A stretch of DNA of 5,352 nucleotides from JALOAD01 sp023228995 [NCBI: Candidatus Muiribacterium halophilum] (GCA_023228995.1 JALOAD010000107.1:1-5352); one strand, 5' to 3'; positions 1 through 5,301 are shown, numbered from the stretch's first letter. Translations and numbers: made by a program. The notes: generated by a model not told the origin, from the letters alone.

Positions 1-9
1 TTGTTTTTT

Positions 10-108
10 TTAGAAGTAATCTGCTATTTTCCAGTGGTTTTTATATGCAACATAGGCTATCATCGTTGCTATAATAATTGTAACACCTAATAATATTCCA
101 CTACTCAT
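10..108 (-). CDS. Small single-pass membrane protein (32 aa), unknown function
   Basis: The reading frame starts at the ATG at 108-106 and ends at a TAA at 12-10. It encodes 32 residues: a hydrophobic segment at about residues 4-22 (GILLGVTIIIATMIAYVAY) and then a short polar tail with K23, H25, K27 and a final DYF. This is a one-helix membrane peptide. The ATG overlaps the end of the preceding 80-aa gene by 8 nt (ATGAGTAG). An AGGAG ribosome-binding site lies 8 nt upstream of the ATG, inside the last codons of that gene, so the two are probably translated together. I do not recognise the family. The good ribosome-binding site and the overlap argue for a real gene. Similar one-helix peptides occur as type I toxins and as small membrane-complex subunits, but nothing here decides between these. 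Confidence 0.55.
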   Translation of the reverse strand: MSSGILLGVTIIIATMIAYVAYKNHWKIADYF

Positions 109-343
109 TTTCTAACTCCTCAATCTGTCTTTTTGCTTTATTAATGGAAAAATAGTTGAACATTAAACCTACTACTAATATTCCAAATAAAAACATTAGA
201 AAGTACTTTTCAAATCCTATCTGATTTAAGCCATAACTACCAATAGCTCCAGCAGAAGCTAACAGTACAACCATTTTTTTATAGATGATGTCACTCTTCT
301 TAGCAATTATATCGGCTTTGTCTTTTCGTTCTTGCAATGTCAT
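101..343 (-). CDS. Small two-helix membrane protein (80 aa), unknown function
   Basis: The 80-residue product has a charged, mostly Lys/Asp N-terminal stretch (residues 4-23) and two hydrophobic segments at about 24-39 (starting MVVLLASAGAIG) and 47-64 (starting YFLMFLFGILVVGL). It ends in a charged tail (KAKRQIEELENE). This predicts a hairpin membrane protein with both ends on the same side. The ATG at 343 has no Shine-Dalgarno sequence. Instead, a near-perfect extended -10 (TGGTATAAT, 358-350) ends 6 nt before it, which would put the transcript start at or within about a base of the ATG, giving a leaderless or almost leaderless mRNA. A later start at Met24 would delete the charged N-terminus and is less likely. 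The gene overlaps the 32-aa gene downstream, and the pair looks like a two-gene operon. No family recognised. Confidence 0.7.
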   Translation of the reverse strand: MTLQERKDKADIIAKKSDIIYKKMVVLLASAGAIGSYGLNQIGFEKYFLMFLFGILVVGLMFNYFSINKAKRQIEELENE

Positions 344-349
344 AACTAG

Positions 350-358
350 ATTATACCA
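350..358 (-). promoter_or_regulatory. Extended -10 promoter of the 80-aa/32-aa gene pair
   Basis: Read leftward, 358-350 is TGGTATAAT, a perfect TATAAT with the TGn extension. It is preceded by a T-rich run (CTATTTTTGG). The hexamer 17 nt further upstream (TCTATT) is a poor -35. A T-rich upstream stretch with a strong extended -10 and no -35 is the pattern known for sigma70 promoters of Campylobacterota. The same nine bases recur in the second repeat copy at 556-548. Confidence 0.65.
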
Positions 359-432
359 AAAATAGGAAAAGGAATAGAAAGAAGAGATTTATTTCAAGAT
401 AATCTGCATTATGTTAAGTAGAAAAGAAGAGT

Positions 433-462
433 AAAAAAAGTCCTACTTATGAAAGTAGGACT
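433..462 (-). terminator. Intrinsic terminator (leftward), repeat copy 1
   Basis: A perfect 10-bp stem, AGTCCTACTT (439-448) with AAGTAGGACT (453-462), encloses a 4-nt loop. In the leftward direction it is followed directly by a run of T (complement of the A run 433-438). No T-run follows on the plus strand, so the signal is one-directional. It would stop any transcript entering from the right and insulate the 80-aa gene from upstream transcription. Confidence 0.75.
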
Positions 463-522
463 GAAAGAGTATCAAAGTGTGTCAAACTCAGTTAAGGTAA
501 AACTAAGTTTTGTTCCTGTTTT

Positions 523-535
523 GGTGCCTGACACC
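523..535. repeat. REP-like near-palindrome GGTGCCTGACACC, copy 1
   Basis: GGTGCCTGACACC reads GGTGTCAGGCACC on the other strand, with 4-bp GGTG/CACC arms around a short core. It is followed by CTTTT and preceded by a T-run, and it recurs identically at 722-734. Short GC-rich imperfect palindromes like this, in an AT-rich genome, resemble REP elements mobilised by RAYT (TnpA_REP) proteins. No RAYT gene is in the window, so the assignment is inference. Confidence 0.5.
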
Positions 536-547
536 CTTTTCCTAGAG

Positions 548-556
548 ATTATACCA
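548..556 (-). promoter_or_regulatory. Extended -10 promoter for the candidate small RNA
   Basis: Leftward, 556-548 reads TGGTATAAT, identical to the promoter of the 80-aa gene and preceded by the same T-rich upstream block (CCTATTTTTGG). The predicted transcript start is about position 541, just upstream of the GGGTGTCAGGCACC element of copy 1. Confidence 0.55.
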
Positions 557-721
557 AAAATAGGAAAAAGAATAGAAAGAAGAAATAGATTCAAGATAAT
601 CTGCATTAGGTTAGGTTAAGTAGATAAGAAGAGTAAAAAAAAGTCTACTGAAGAAGTAGGGCTTTGAGTGTCAGAGAGTGTCAAACTCAGTTAAGATAAA
701 ACTAAGTTTTGTTCCTGTTTT

Positions 722-734
722 GGTGCCTGACACC
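722..734. repeat. REP-like near-palindrome GGTGCCTGACACC, copy 2
   Basis: This is identical to the element at 523-535 and lies at the same place in the repeat unit, 4 bp from its right end. It abuts the truncated gene remnant, which suggests that this end of the unit is an insertion or recombination junction. Confidence 0.5.
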
Positions 735-737
735 CTT

Positions 738-833
738 TGTTTAGATGGTGGAGCTTGGGATAGACCAACTAGTAAAGCTAAGGTGGCTACTTCGGAAGAA
801 GCATTAAATTTATCAAGATTATTAATAAATTAA
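738..833 (+). pseudogene. 3' remnant of a truncated gene (~31 codons)
   Basis: An open frame ends at the TAA at 831-833 and reads CLDGGAWDRPTSKAKVATSE followed by EALNLSRLLIN. It has a protein-like composition, with conserved-looking Gly, Trp, Asp and Pro and an amphipathic last helix. Upstream, the same frame runs into the repeat unit and reaches a stop at 657-659. There is no ATG and no ribosome-binding site, so this is not an intact gene. The simplest reading is the C-terminal end of a larger gene whose 5' part was lost when the repeat unit arrived or recombined. I do not recognise the parent family with confidence. Confidence 0.45.
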
Positions 834-860
834 AATAGCTTAATTTTATAAAGTATTTAT

Positions 861-866
861 TATAAT
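861..866 (+). promoter_or_regulatory. -10 box upstream of the TIR gene
   Basis: A perfect TATAAT at 861-866 lies in a T/A-rich stretch. There is no convincing -35; GCTTAA at 838-843 is the best hexamer at 17-bp spacing. The predicted start near 873 gives a ~34-nt leader. An AGGA at 897-900, 6 nt before the ATG at 907, is a good ribosome-binding site and supports that start. Confidence 0.5.
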
Positions 867-906
867 GAATTCAAATACAAAAGAATAACTAAATTTAGGA
901 ATAAGC

Positions 907-1938
907 ATGTCATTAAGAAAAAAAACTACAGAGATAAAAAGACTTGTAGAAGCTTTCGATTTTGAAGCAAAAAAATTTCATGATATCACATTTAGTACAT
1001 ATACGATTACACAATTTACAACAAGTAACTTGAAGTTTAAAAGTCCTAATCATGCAATTAATTTATGGCAATATTATGGAAAAATTAATGAAGAGCATAC
1101 ATCAAAAGAGTTAATAAAAAATTTGAAAACCAGTGATTCTCAATGGGGAATTCGCGGTGCTAAAATTTCCGCTTTTGGTTTAATTGAAGGTAATGAATGT
1201 AATTTATTTCTGAAAATGGCAAGAAGAGCAGCTCATATTTTTAGTAAAAAAGAAGCTGAAATTATTAGTTCGAAAGTTGTCAATGAAATACGAGAAAGTG
1301 AATCAGATGGTGCGACTAAAACAATAGTCAGTACAAATAGTAATTCATTAGCTATTTGGCTAAATTATCTTTTGTACTATTTGTCTATGACTTCACATAA
1401 ATATGAAGGAATTAGAGTTATAGATATTGATCCTTTTGCACTATCATTGTTAGCTTTAGAACAACTGTTACTTGAACCAACTATTAAAAAGGTGGATAAA
1501 TCTTTATCAAAAGTAGATGATATTAAGTTTGATGTAGCCTTGTCTTTTCCAGGTGAAAAAAGAGATTATGTATCTGAAGTGGCAGATATATTACGAGAAA
1601 ATCTTGATGATGATCGTTTGTTTTATGACTTCGATTATCAATCACAACTTGCTCGTCCAAATACAGATATATTGCTTCAAAATATTTATAGAAATAATGC
1701 AAAGTTAATCGTTGTTTTTCTTTCAAAAGAATATGCACAGAAAGAATGGTGTGGACTTGAATGGAGATCCATAAGAGATATAATAAAGGCAAAAGGAGAC
1801 GAACAAATTATGTTTGTCAAATTTGATGATGCTCAAATTGATGGACTATTTAGTATTGATGGTTATATTAATGCTAATATATTTGCACCTAAAAATGTTG
1901 CTGATTTTATTATGGAACGAGTTAAATTACTTAGTTGA
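907..1938 (+). CDS. TIR-domain protein with uncharacterised N-terminal domain (343 aa)
   Basis: The C-terminal part, from about residue 206, is a TIR domain. It has a first strand FDVALSFPGEKRDYV (208-222), a loop region FYDFDYQSQLA (239-249), and a strand AKLIVVFLSKEYAQKEWCGLEW (265-286). Glu285 of the WCxxE motif sits where the catalytic glutamate of NAD-cleaving TIR enzymes lies. By family knowledge, such domains consume NAD+ or make nucleotide signals in bacterial immunity. The first ~205 residues are soluble, mixed and unrecognised, with an aromatic-rich stretch at 150-163; they may be a sensor or oligomerisation region. No signal peptide or membrane span is evident. The ATG at 907 has AGGA 6 nt upstream. 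An A8 run at 918-925 lies at codons 4-6 and could allow slippage. The next gene starts 93 nt downstream, so membership in the ABC-3C operon is probable but not certain. Confidence 0.88.
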   Translation: MSLRKKTTEIKRLVEAFDFEAKKFHDITFSTYTITQFTTSNLKFKSPNHAINLWQYYGKINEEHTSKELIKNLKTSDSQWGIRGAKISAFGLIEGNECNLFLKMARRAAHIFSKKEAEIISSKVVNEIRESESDGATKTIVSTNSNSLAIWLNYLLYYLSMTSHKYEGIRVIDIDPFALSLLALEQLLLEPTIKKVDKSLSKVDDIKFDVALSFPGEKRDYVSEVADILRENLDDDRLFYDFDYQSQLARPNTDILLQNIYRNNAKLIVVFLSKEYAQKEWCGLEWRSIRDIIKAKGDEQIMFVKFDDAQIDGLFSIDGYINANIFAPKNVADFIMERVKLLS

Positions 1939-1958
1939 GATTTTTTACAAAGTCTTTA

Positions 1959-1987
1959 TTGTAGATTGTATGTTAGGTGTTCATAAT
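1959..1987 (+). promoter_or_regulatory. Possible internal promoter before the SMEK gene
   Basis: TTGTAG (1959-1964) and CATAAT (1982-1987) are separated by 17 bp in the 93-bp gap between the TIR and SMEK genes. Each differs from consensus at one or two positions. If active, the ABC-3C genes could be expressed independently of the TIR gene. The SMEK start at 2032 has only a weak ribosome-binding site (CGGA, about 2019-2022). Confidence 0.3.
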
Positions 1988-2031
1988 GAAGGTTTTGATA
2001 CAATATTTAAAATAAGATTCGGATAACTTTA

Positions 2032-3045
2032 ATGATTCAAGAAAGAAAAATAGCTTTTGATAATATAAGTCGTACTCTTGCAATTACTCGTTACGATATT
2101 GAACAACACCAATTAGTTAACGACCAATCATTAAATATTCATGGAGAAAATTGGTTTAGAGATATTTTTAATTTTGTTTATAGTAATAATTTTTTTGTTA
2201 ATGCAAATATTGAGACTAAAACTGGAAATGCGTCAGCTGTTGATTTAATAGACAAAGATAAAGAATTAGCTTATCAAATTACGACCACAAGAACAAAAGA
2301 AAAAGTAGATAACACATTAAAGAAAATAAAAACCACTGAATATAAAGATTATACATTAAAAATATTTTTTTTATTAGAAAAATCAAAATTCAAAAAAGAC
2401 ACAAAACAATATTTCCAAGATGAATATAGTATAAATATTGACGATTATCTTATTGATTATACTGACTTACTAAAAGCTATTGAAGCATTAGAAACAGACA
2501 GGTTAATAGAACTCAACAAAAAACTTTTTATAAAATCAGCTGAAAAATATACAGATAACATTACATTGAGTTTAATATTTAAACATTTAATTAAAGAGAA
2601 AAAGAATGTTATAGTTGATTATATGGATGATGATTTTGGTACAGTTGATACCAATGCTAAATTAAGTTTAAACAAAATAAATGAAAAAATTAGTGCAGAA
2701 ATAAAAAGATCTCTTGATTATAGAGTTATTTTGGATGATTTTTGTAATGTCGACAATTTATTAACAGATTTAAAAAGTTACATTATAGATGATATTTATA
2801 AAAAAATATTATTAGAAAAATTAAAACAAAAAGTATCAGAAAAAGAATTAGTGGATAAAAAGACATCTGAACTGCAAGATATAGCTATAGCTAATAAGAT
2901 AGATTTCAATAAGCTTATTTCTCAACTACATAAAGAAATTGAAAATAATATTGAAATAATTGATTTTAATTCAATGAATATTGCATGGATTATTATTGCA
3001 TACTTCTTTGAGTTATGTGATGTAGGAGTTGATGAAATATGTTAA
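2032..3045 (+). CDS. SMEK-domain protein, putative effector/adaptor of an ABC-3C system (337 aa)
   Basis: The N-terminal ~125 residues match the SMEK domain pattern. There is GENWFRDIFNFVY (38-50), then VNANIETKT (56-64), then SAVDLIDKDKELAYQITTT (68-86), followed by the helix KEKVDNTLKKI (89-99). E61, D71 and Q82 occupy positions reminiscent of a PD-(D/E)xK nuclease core, but the usual lysine is absent (QIT), so nuclease activity is speculative. A linker helix region follows. The C-terminal part (about 232-337), ending WIIIAYFFELCDVG (319-332), resembles the C-terminal domain shared by effector proteins of ABC-three-component systems, which is thought to engage the partner subunits. The stop overlaps the next gene by 7 nt (ATGTTAA). 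The ATG at 2032 is the first ATG after an upstream in-frame stop. T8 (2365-2372) is a slippage-prone run. Confidence 0.82.
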   Translation: MIQERKIAFDNISRTLAITRYDIEQHQLVNDQSLNIHGENWFRDIFNFVYSNNFFVNANIETKTGNASAVDLIDKDKELAYQITTTRTKEKVDNTLKKIKTTEYKDYTLKIFFLLEKSKFKKDTKQYFQDEYSINIDDYLIDYTDLLKAIEALETDRLIELNKKLFIKSAEKYTDNITLSLIFKHLIKEKKNVIVDYMDDDFGTVDTNAKLSLNKINEKISAEIKRSLDYRVILDDFCNVDNLLTDLKSYIIDDIYKKILLEKLKQKVSEKELVDKKTSELQDIAIANKIDFNKLISQLHKEIENNIEIIDFNSMNIAWIIIAYFFELCDVGVDEIC

Positions 3046-3269
3046 TGCCAACAAAAATCATTAAACCTGTTGATTCAATATTTTCCATATCTGCATTTGT
3101 AATTAAAGCACTTGAAATAAATGATATGAGTATGGATGAGTTAATCGAAGAAGTCAATAAAACATATTATAAAGAAATTTCTTTAGACAAATTAGTGCTT
3201 AGTTTAAATTTCTTGTATCTAATAAATAAAGTAGAGTTAAAAAATGAAATTATTACAATTAACATCTGA
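3039..3269 (+). CDS. ABC-3C middle component, MC6-like (76 aa)
   Basis: This is a small protein starting MLMPTKIIKPVDSIFSISAF, then a helical middle (MSMDELIEEVNKTYYKEIS, 30-48) and LDKLVLSLNFLYLINKVEL (49-67). It ends in a short strand. The pattern of a proline and a K-x-I-K-P near the start, a hydrophobic helix, a DEL helix and an LxFLYLI segment fits the small winged-helix-like middle component (MC6 type) encoded between effector and ATPase in ABC-three-component systems, where it is believed to link the two. AGGAG at 3024-3028 lies 10 nt before the ATG at 3039. A second ATG at 3045 (start-stop TAATG) would give a protein two residues shorter. The gene overlaps its neighbours by 7 nt (upstream) and 26 nt (downstream). 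Confidence 0.8.
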   Translation: MLMPTKIIKPVDSIFSISAFVIKALEINDMSMDELIEEVNKTYYKEISLDKLVLSLNFLYLINKVELKNEIITINI

Positions 3270-4944
3270 TAATACAGATTTTAAAACTTTAAATTTTAAT
3301 CCTAATCTAAATATTGTTGCAGGATTACAGTTAAGCGAAAAAGACAAAGATACTATCAATGGTATTGGAAAAAGCTCAACATTAACTTTATTGCATTTGA
3401 TGTTTGGTTCAAAATTAGATTCAAAAAAACCAAAAGAAGCTAAATTGAAAAAGTTTTTAAAAACATATGGAACTTTTTATTTGACTTTTACACACAAGGG
3501 TAAAGAGTATGAAATTAAAAAAGATTTTTCTCAAACTGACTATTATATAAATGATGAAAAAATAACTCAAACAGATTATCCAAGTAAATTATCAGAAATT
3601 TTTCTTGAAAAAGGACATGATTTAAAGTTTAAACAAATATTTAATTGTTTTGCAAGAAGATTTGGCGGTGATTACTATAGTGATCCTTTAAGACAACAGG
3701 GACAACCGCTAAACGATTATTACCAAAGATTTGTAAATTTAAAGTTATTAAATATCGAAATGGATTTAGTCAAAGAAAAATTTTCAGTAGAAGATAAAAT
3801 TGCTAAACTTGATAAAGCGAAATCGATAATTGAAGAATATCAAGAAGCTCTTGATACAACAAATTTAAAAGACTTGAAAGATGAATTTGAATCTTTAAAA
3901 AAAGACAAAAGTAATTTTATAATCGCTAAAAATTATGATCACATGAAAATTGAATCCGATGAGCTAACTAAAGAATTAAATCAATTACGAGATAAAATTC
4001 AAAAAATTAAGAACTTACTACAAAAGAAAGAACAAAATTTATTAGTATCTGAAAATATTAATATTGATGCAAGTGAAATTGAAAATCTTTATAATGAAGC
4101 ATTTTTTTTCTTTGACAGTAAAATAACAAAAAGATTAGAAGACGCTCAAAAGTTTCATAATACACTCATATCAAATAGAAAAAAAAGAATTGAAATTGAG
4201 ATAAAAGAATTAACAATAGAATTGAATGATTTGAACATAGAAGTAGAAAAAATTGCTAATAAGCGAGATGCTTCTTTGGAAATATTAAATAATAGCGGTG
4301 CATTAGAAGAATATAACTCGATTGAAGAAAGAATAAAATTTTTAAATTCTGAAATACAAAAATTGACAAAATATGAAGAAACTTTAAATGATTTCAAAAA
4401 AGACAAGAGTGCTTTGAATGTAGAAAGTGCAAAAATTAAAGAAAAAAGTATTTTATATCTAACAAAAGAAAAAGAATTTCTGGGAAGTATTGAAGATAAA
4501 TTCCGAGAAATTGTCAAAAGGTTTTATGATAACCATGGAGGTTCATTAGAGTTAAAAGAGACTAAATCGGCAAAGTATTTATATGATATAGCAGTAGAGA
4601 TTCCGAGAGGCTCTTCTCAAGCAATCGGAGAAGTTGAGATTTTTTGTTACGATGTTTTATTATATAAACTTAATCAAGGGATATTAAACTTTATGGCTCA
4701 TGATGGCTATATATTTTCAGAAATGGATCCTAGACAAAAAGCAACTATTTTTAAAGTTATTTTGGAGTTAATTGAAAATAATGATTTACAATATTTTATT
4801 AATATAGGAGAAAATTCTTTGAATGAAGTTTTAGAACAAAAAGTATTAAGTGATAAAGAAAAAGAGCAAATAAGTAAAAGTATAATTTTAGAACTTTATG
4901 ATAAAAATCCTAAAAATTGGTTTTTCGGACAAGAATTTAATTAA
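3244..4944 (+). CDS. SMC-like ABC ATPase, DUF2326 family, of an ABC-3C system (566 aa)
   Basis: The N-terminal lobe holds NGIGKSSTLTLLHLMFG (39-55), a P-loop in which the first glycine of the usual GxNGxGKS is Thr37. Residues ~170-430 are a charged Lys/Glu-rich coiled coil with few prolines. The C-terminal lobe fits the DUF2326 domain: RGSSQAIGEVEIFCYD (455-470) as the signature-like region, then LNFMAHDGYIFSEMDPRQKA (481-500) with Asp487 ending the Walker B strand, then QYFINIGENSL (516-526). The two lobes would join as an SMC/Rad50-type head with a short coiled-coil arm. By family knowledge, this is the ATPase of ABC-three-component systems, likely controlling the SMEK effector or sensing nucleic acid. 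The start overlaps the middle component by 26 nt; a weak GAG lies about 7 nt upstream. The protein is complete to the family-typical ending WFFGQEF. Confidence 0.88.
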   Translation: MKLLQLTSDNTDFKTLNFNPNLNIVAGLQLSEKDKDTINGIGKSSTLTLLHLMFGSKLDSKKPKEAKLKKFLKTYGTFYLTFTHKGKEYEIKKDFSQTDYYINDEKITQTDYPSKLSEIFLEKGHDLKFKQIFNCFARRFGGDYYSDPLRQQGQPLNDYYQRFVNLKLLNIEMDLVKEKFSVEDKIAKLDKAKSIIEEYQEALDTTNLKDLKDEFESLKKDKSNFIIAKNYDHMKIESDELTKELNQLRDKIQKIKNLLQKKEQNLLVSENINIDASEIENLYNEAFFFFDSKITKRLEDAQKFHNTLISNRKKRIEIEIKELTIELNDLNIEVEKIANKRDASLEILNNSGALEEYNSIEERIKFLNSEIQKLTKYEETLNDFKKDKSALNVESAKIKEKSILYLTKEKEFLGSIEDKFREIVKRFYDNHGGSLELKETKSAKYLYDIAVEIPRGSSQAIGEVEIFCYDVLLYKLNQGILNFMAHDGYIFSEMDPRQKATIFKVILELIENNDLQYFINIGENSLNEVLEQKVLSDKEKEQISKSIILELYDKNPKNWFFGQEFN

Positions 4945-4997
4945 TACATAAGTTTTTTGTAAAGCCATAAAATTTTGATTCTCATGAGTTCGCTATG

Positions 4998-5237
4998 TTA
5001 CGAAAGTTCAGAAGCACATTTCACTATGTCAATTCCATACTTGTCTCTTACTTTTAGTAATTTTTCATTTAAAGTGGCAAATTTTAAATCCTTTTCGTAG
5101 TCAATTAAACAAAAGGTTTTATGGTTATGGACACCAGCAAAATTAGAAGCACTAATAGCAATATAATGGATTTTATACCCCAAATGGTTATCTAACTTTT
5201 TAATCATAGATTTTGCTAAATCTATTGGATATTTCAC
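4998..5237 (-). CDS. Small orphan protein (79 aa), unknown function
   Basis: The frame runs from a GTG at 5237-5235 to a TAA at 5000-4998. The product is soluble with mixed alpha/beta character: a basic helix (DLAKSMIKKLDNHLG, 6-20), a strand (YKIHYIAISA, 21-30), an Asn/His-rich turn (SNFAGVHNHK, 31-40), a strand (TFCLIDY, 41-47), and a C-terminal helix (KLLKVRDKYGID, 59-70). No family recognised. GGAAG lies about 8 nt before the GTG and supports it. An alternative ATG at Met11 (5207-5205) has no ribosome-binding site. The gene converges on the ABC ATPase gene with 53 nt between them and is preceded by a plausible promoter and operator-like palindrome, so it is expressed separately from the defence operon. 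The short length could also mean a trimmed gene. Confidence 0.55.
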   Translation of the reverse strand: MKYPIDLAKSMIKKLDNHLGYKIHYIAISASNFAGVHNHKTFCLIDYEKDLKFATLNEKLLKVRDKYGIDIVKCASELS

Positions 5238-5276
5238 TTTATTCTTCCACCCGTTTCACTCCCAGCCTTCCACTTT

Positions 5277-5289
5277 TTTGAGTCTCAAA
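5277..5289. promoter_or_regulatory. 13-bp perfect palindrome, operator candidate
   Basis: TTTGAG-T-CTCAAA is a perfect inverted repeat with a one-base centre, lying immediately downstream of the leftward -10 at 5310-5302 and across the predicted early transcribed region. A repressor bound there would block the 79-aa gene. The regulator is unknown. Confidence 0.35.
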
Positions 5290-5301
5290 CAAGCATGTAA
5301 A

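Larger units (their letters stand above)
350..539. repeat. Tandem repeat unit, copy 1 (~190 bp)
   Basis: This block is repeated at 548-738. The two ends are best conserved: the first ~20 bases are identical (attatacc...) and the last 61 bases (479-539 against 678-738) differ at a single base. The middle, which includes the terminator-like hairpin, has diverged, and copy 2 carries a few extra bases near 611-616. Read leftward, each unit holds a GGTGTCAGGCACC element, a weak hairpin, a terminator-type hairpin with a U-tract and a T-rich region ending in an extended -10. The unit stops exactly at the -10 of the 80-aa gene. No protein-coding capacity was seen. Confidence 0.85.
432..541 (-). ncRNA. 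Candidate ~110-nt structured small RNA
   Basis: Reading leftward, an extended -10 at 556-548 predicts a start near 541, and an intrinsic terminator ends near 432. The RNA would begin near GGAAAAGGGUGUCAGGCACC. It would contain three foldable parts. The first is a 5-bp GGUGU/GCACC hairpin (535-523). The second is a 10-bp hairpin between 510-501 and 493-484; its one non-Watson-Crick position is C-A on the plus-strand RNA but a G-U pair on the leftward RNA. The third is the perfect 10-bp terminator stem. The G-U position favours the leftward strand as the functional one. There is no start codon with a ribosome-binding site followed by an appreciable frame, so I call it non-coding. This is inferred from promoter, fold and terminator only; no RNA family was recognised. 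It could instead be only an untranslated spacer or REP-type repeat debris. Confidence 0.4.
548..738. repeat. Tandem repeat unit, copy 2 (~191 bp)
   Basis: This is the second copy of the 350-539 unit, separated from it by 8 bp (540-547). Its right boundary falls directly at the start of a truncated coding remnant (738 onward). Here the terminator-like hairpin is degenerate (about 635-665): on the leftward RNA the stem has a bulge and an A-C mismatch, although the 8-base T-tract remains. Upstream of this copy, to its right, I see no TATAAT-like hexamer for a leftward transcript. Copy 2 itself is therefore probably not transcribed as a separate RNA, but it supplies the promoter for copy 1. Confidence 0.85.

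Noticed and set aside
350-738. CRISPR-like array
   Set aside because: There are only two long units with no short regularly spaced repeats or unique spacers, and no cas genes in the window.
1523-1792. Leftward 89-aa open frame
   Set aside because: It lies wholly inside the TIR gene on the opposite strand, has no ribosome-binding site, and its composition is that of an antisense shadow.
1814-2026. Rightward 70-aa open frame overlapping the end of the TIR gene
   Set aside because: Most of it is a +1 shadow of the TIR gene, rich in Leu and Met. The part beyond the TIR stop is short, so I do not read it as a frameshifted extension or as a gene.
4155-4517. Leftward 120-aa open frame
   Set aside because: It is antisense to the coiled-coil region of the ATPase. 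Its Ser/Phe/Leu-rich composition is the expected complement of Glu/Lys-rich coding sequence.
907-4944. Thoeris, Wadjet or a plain Rad50-nuclease system
   Set aside because: Thoeris needs ThsA (SIR2 or similar) and none is present. Wadjet needs JetA/B/D partners. The SMEK plus small middle component plus DUF2326 order fits ABC-3C better.
4945-4997. Bidirectional terminator between the ATPase and 79-aa genes
   Set aside because: There is a T6 run and a CTCATGAG palindrome, but no stem-loop of useful length directly before a T-tract on either strand.
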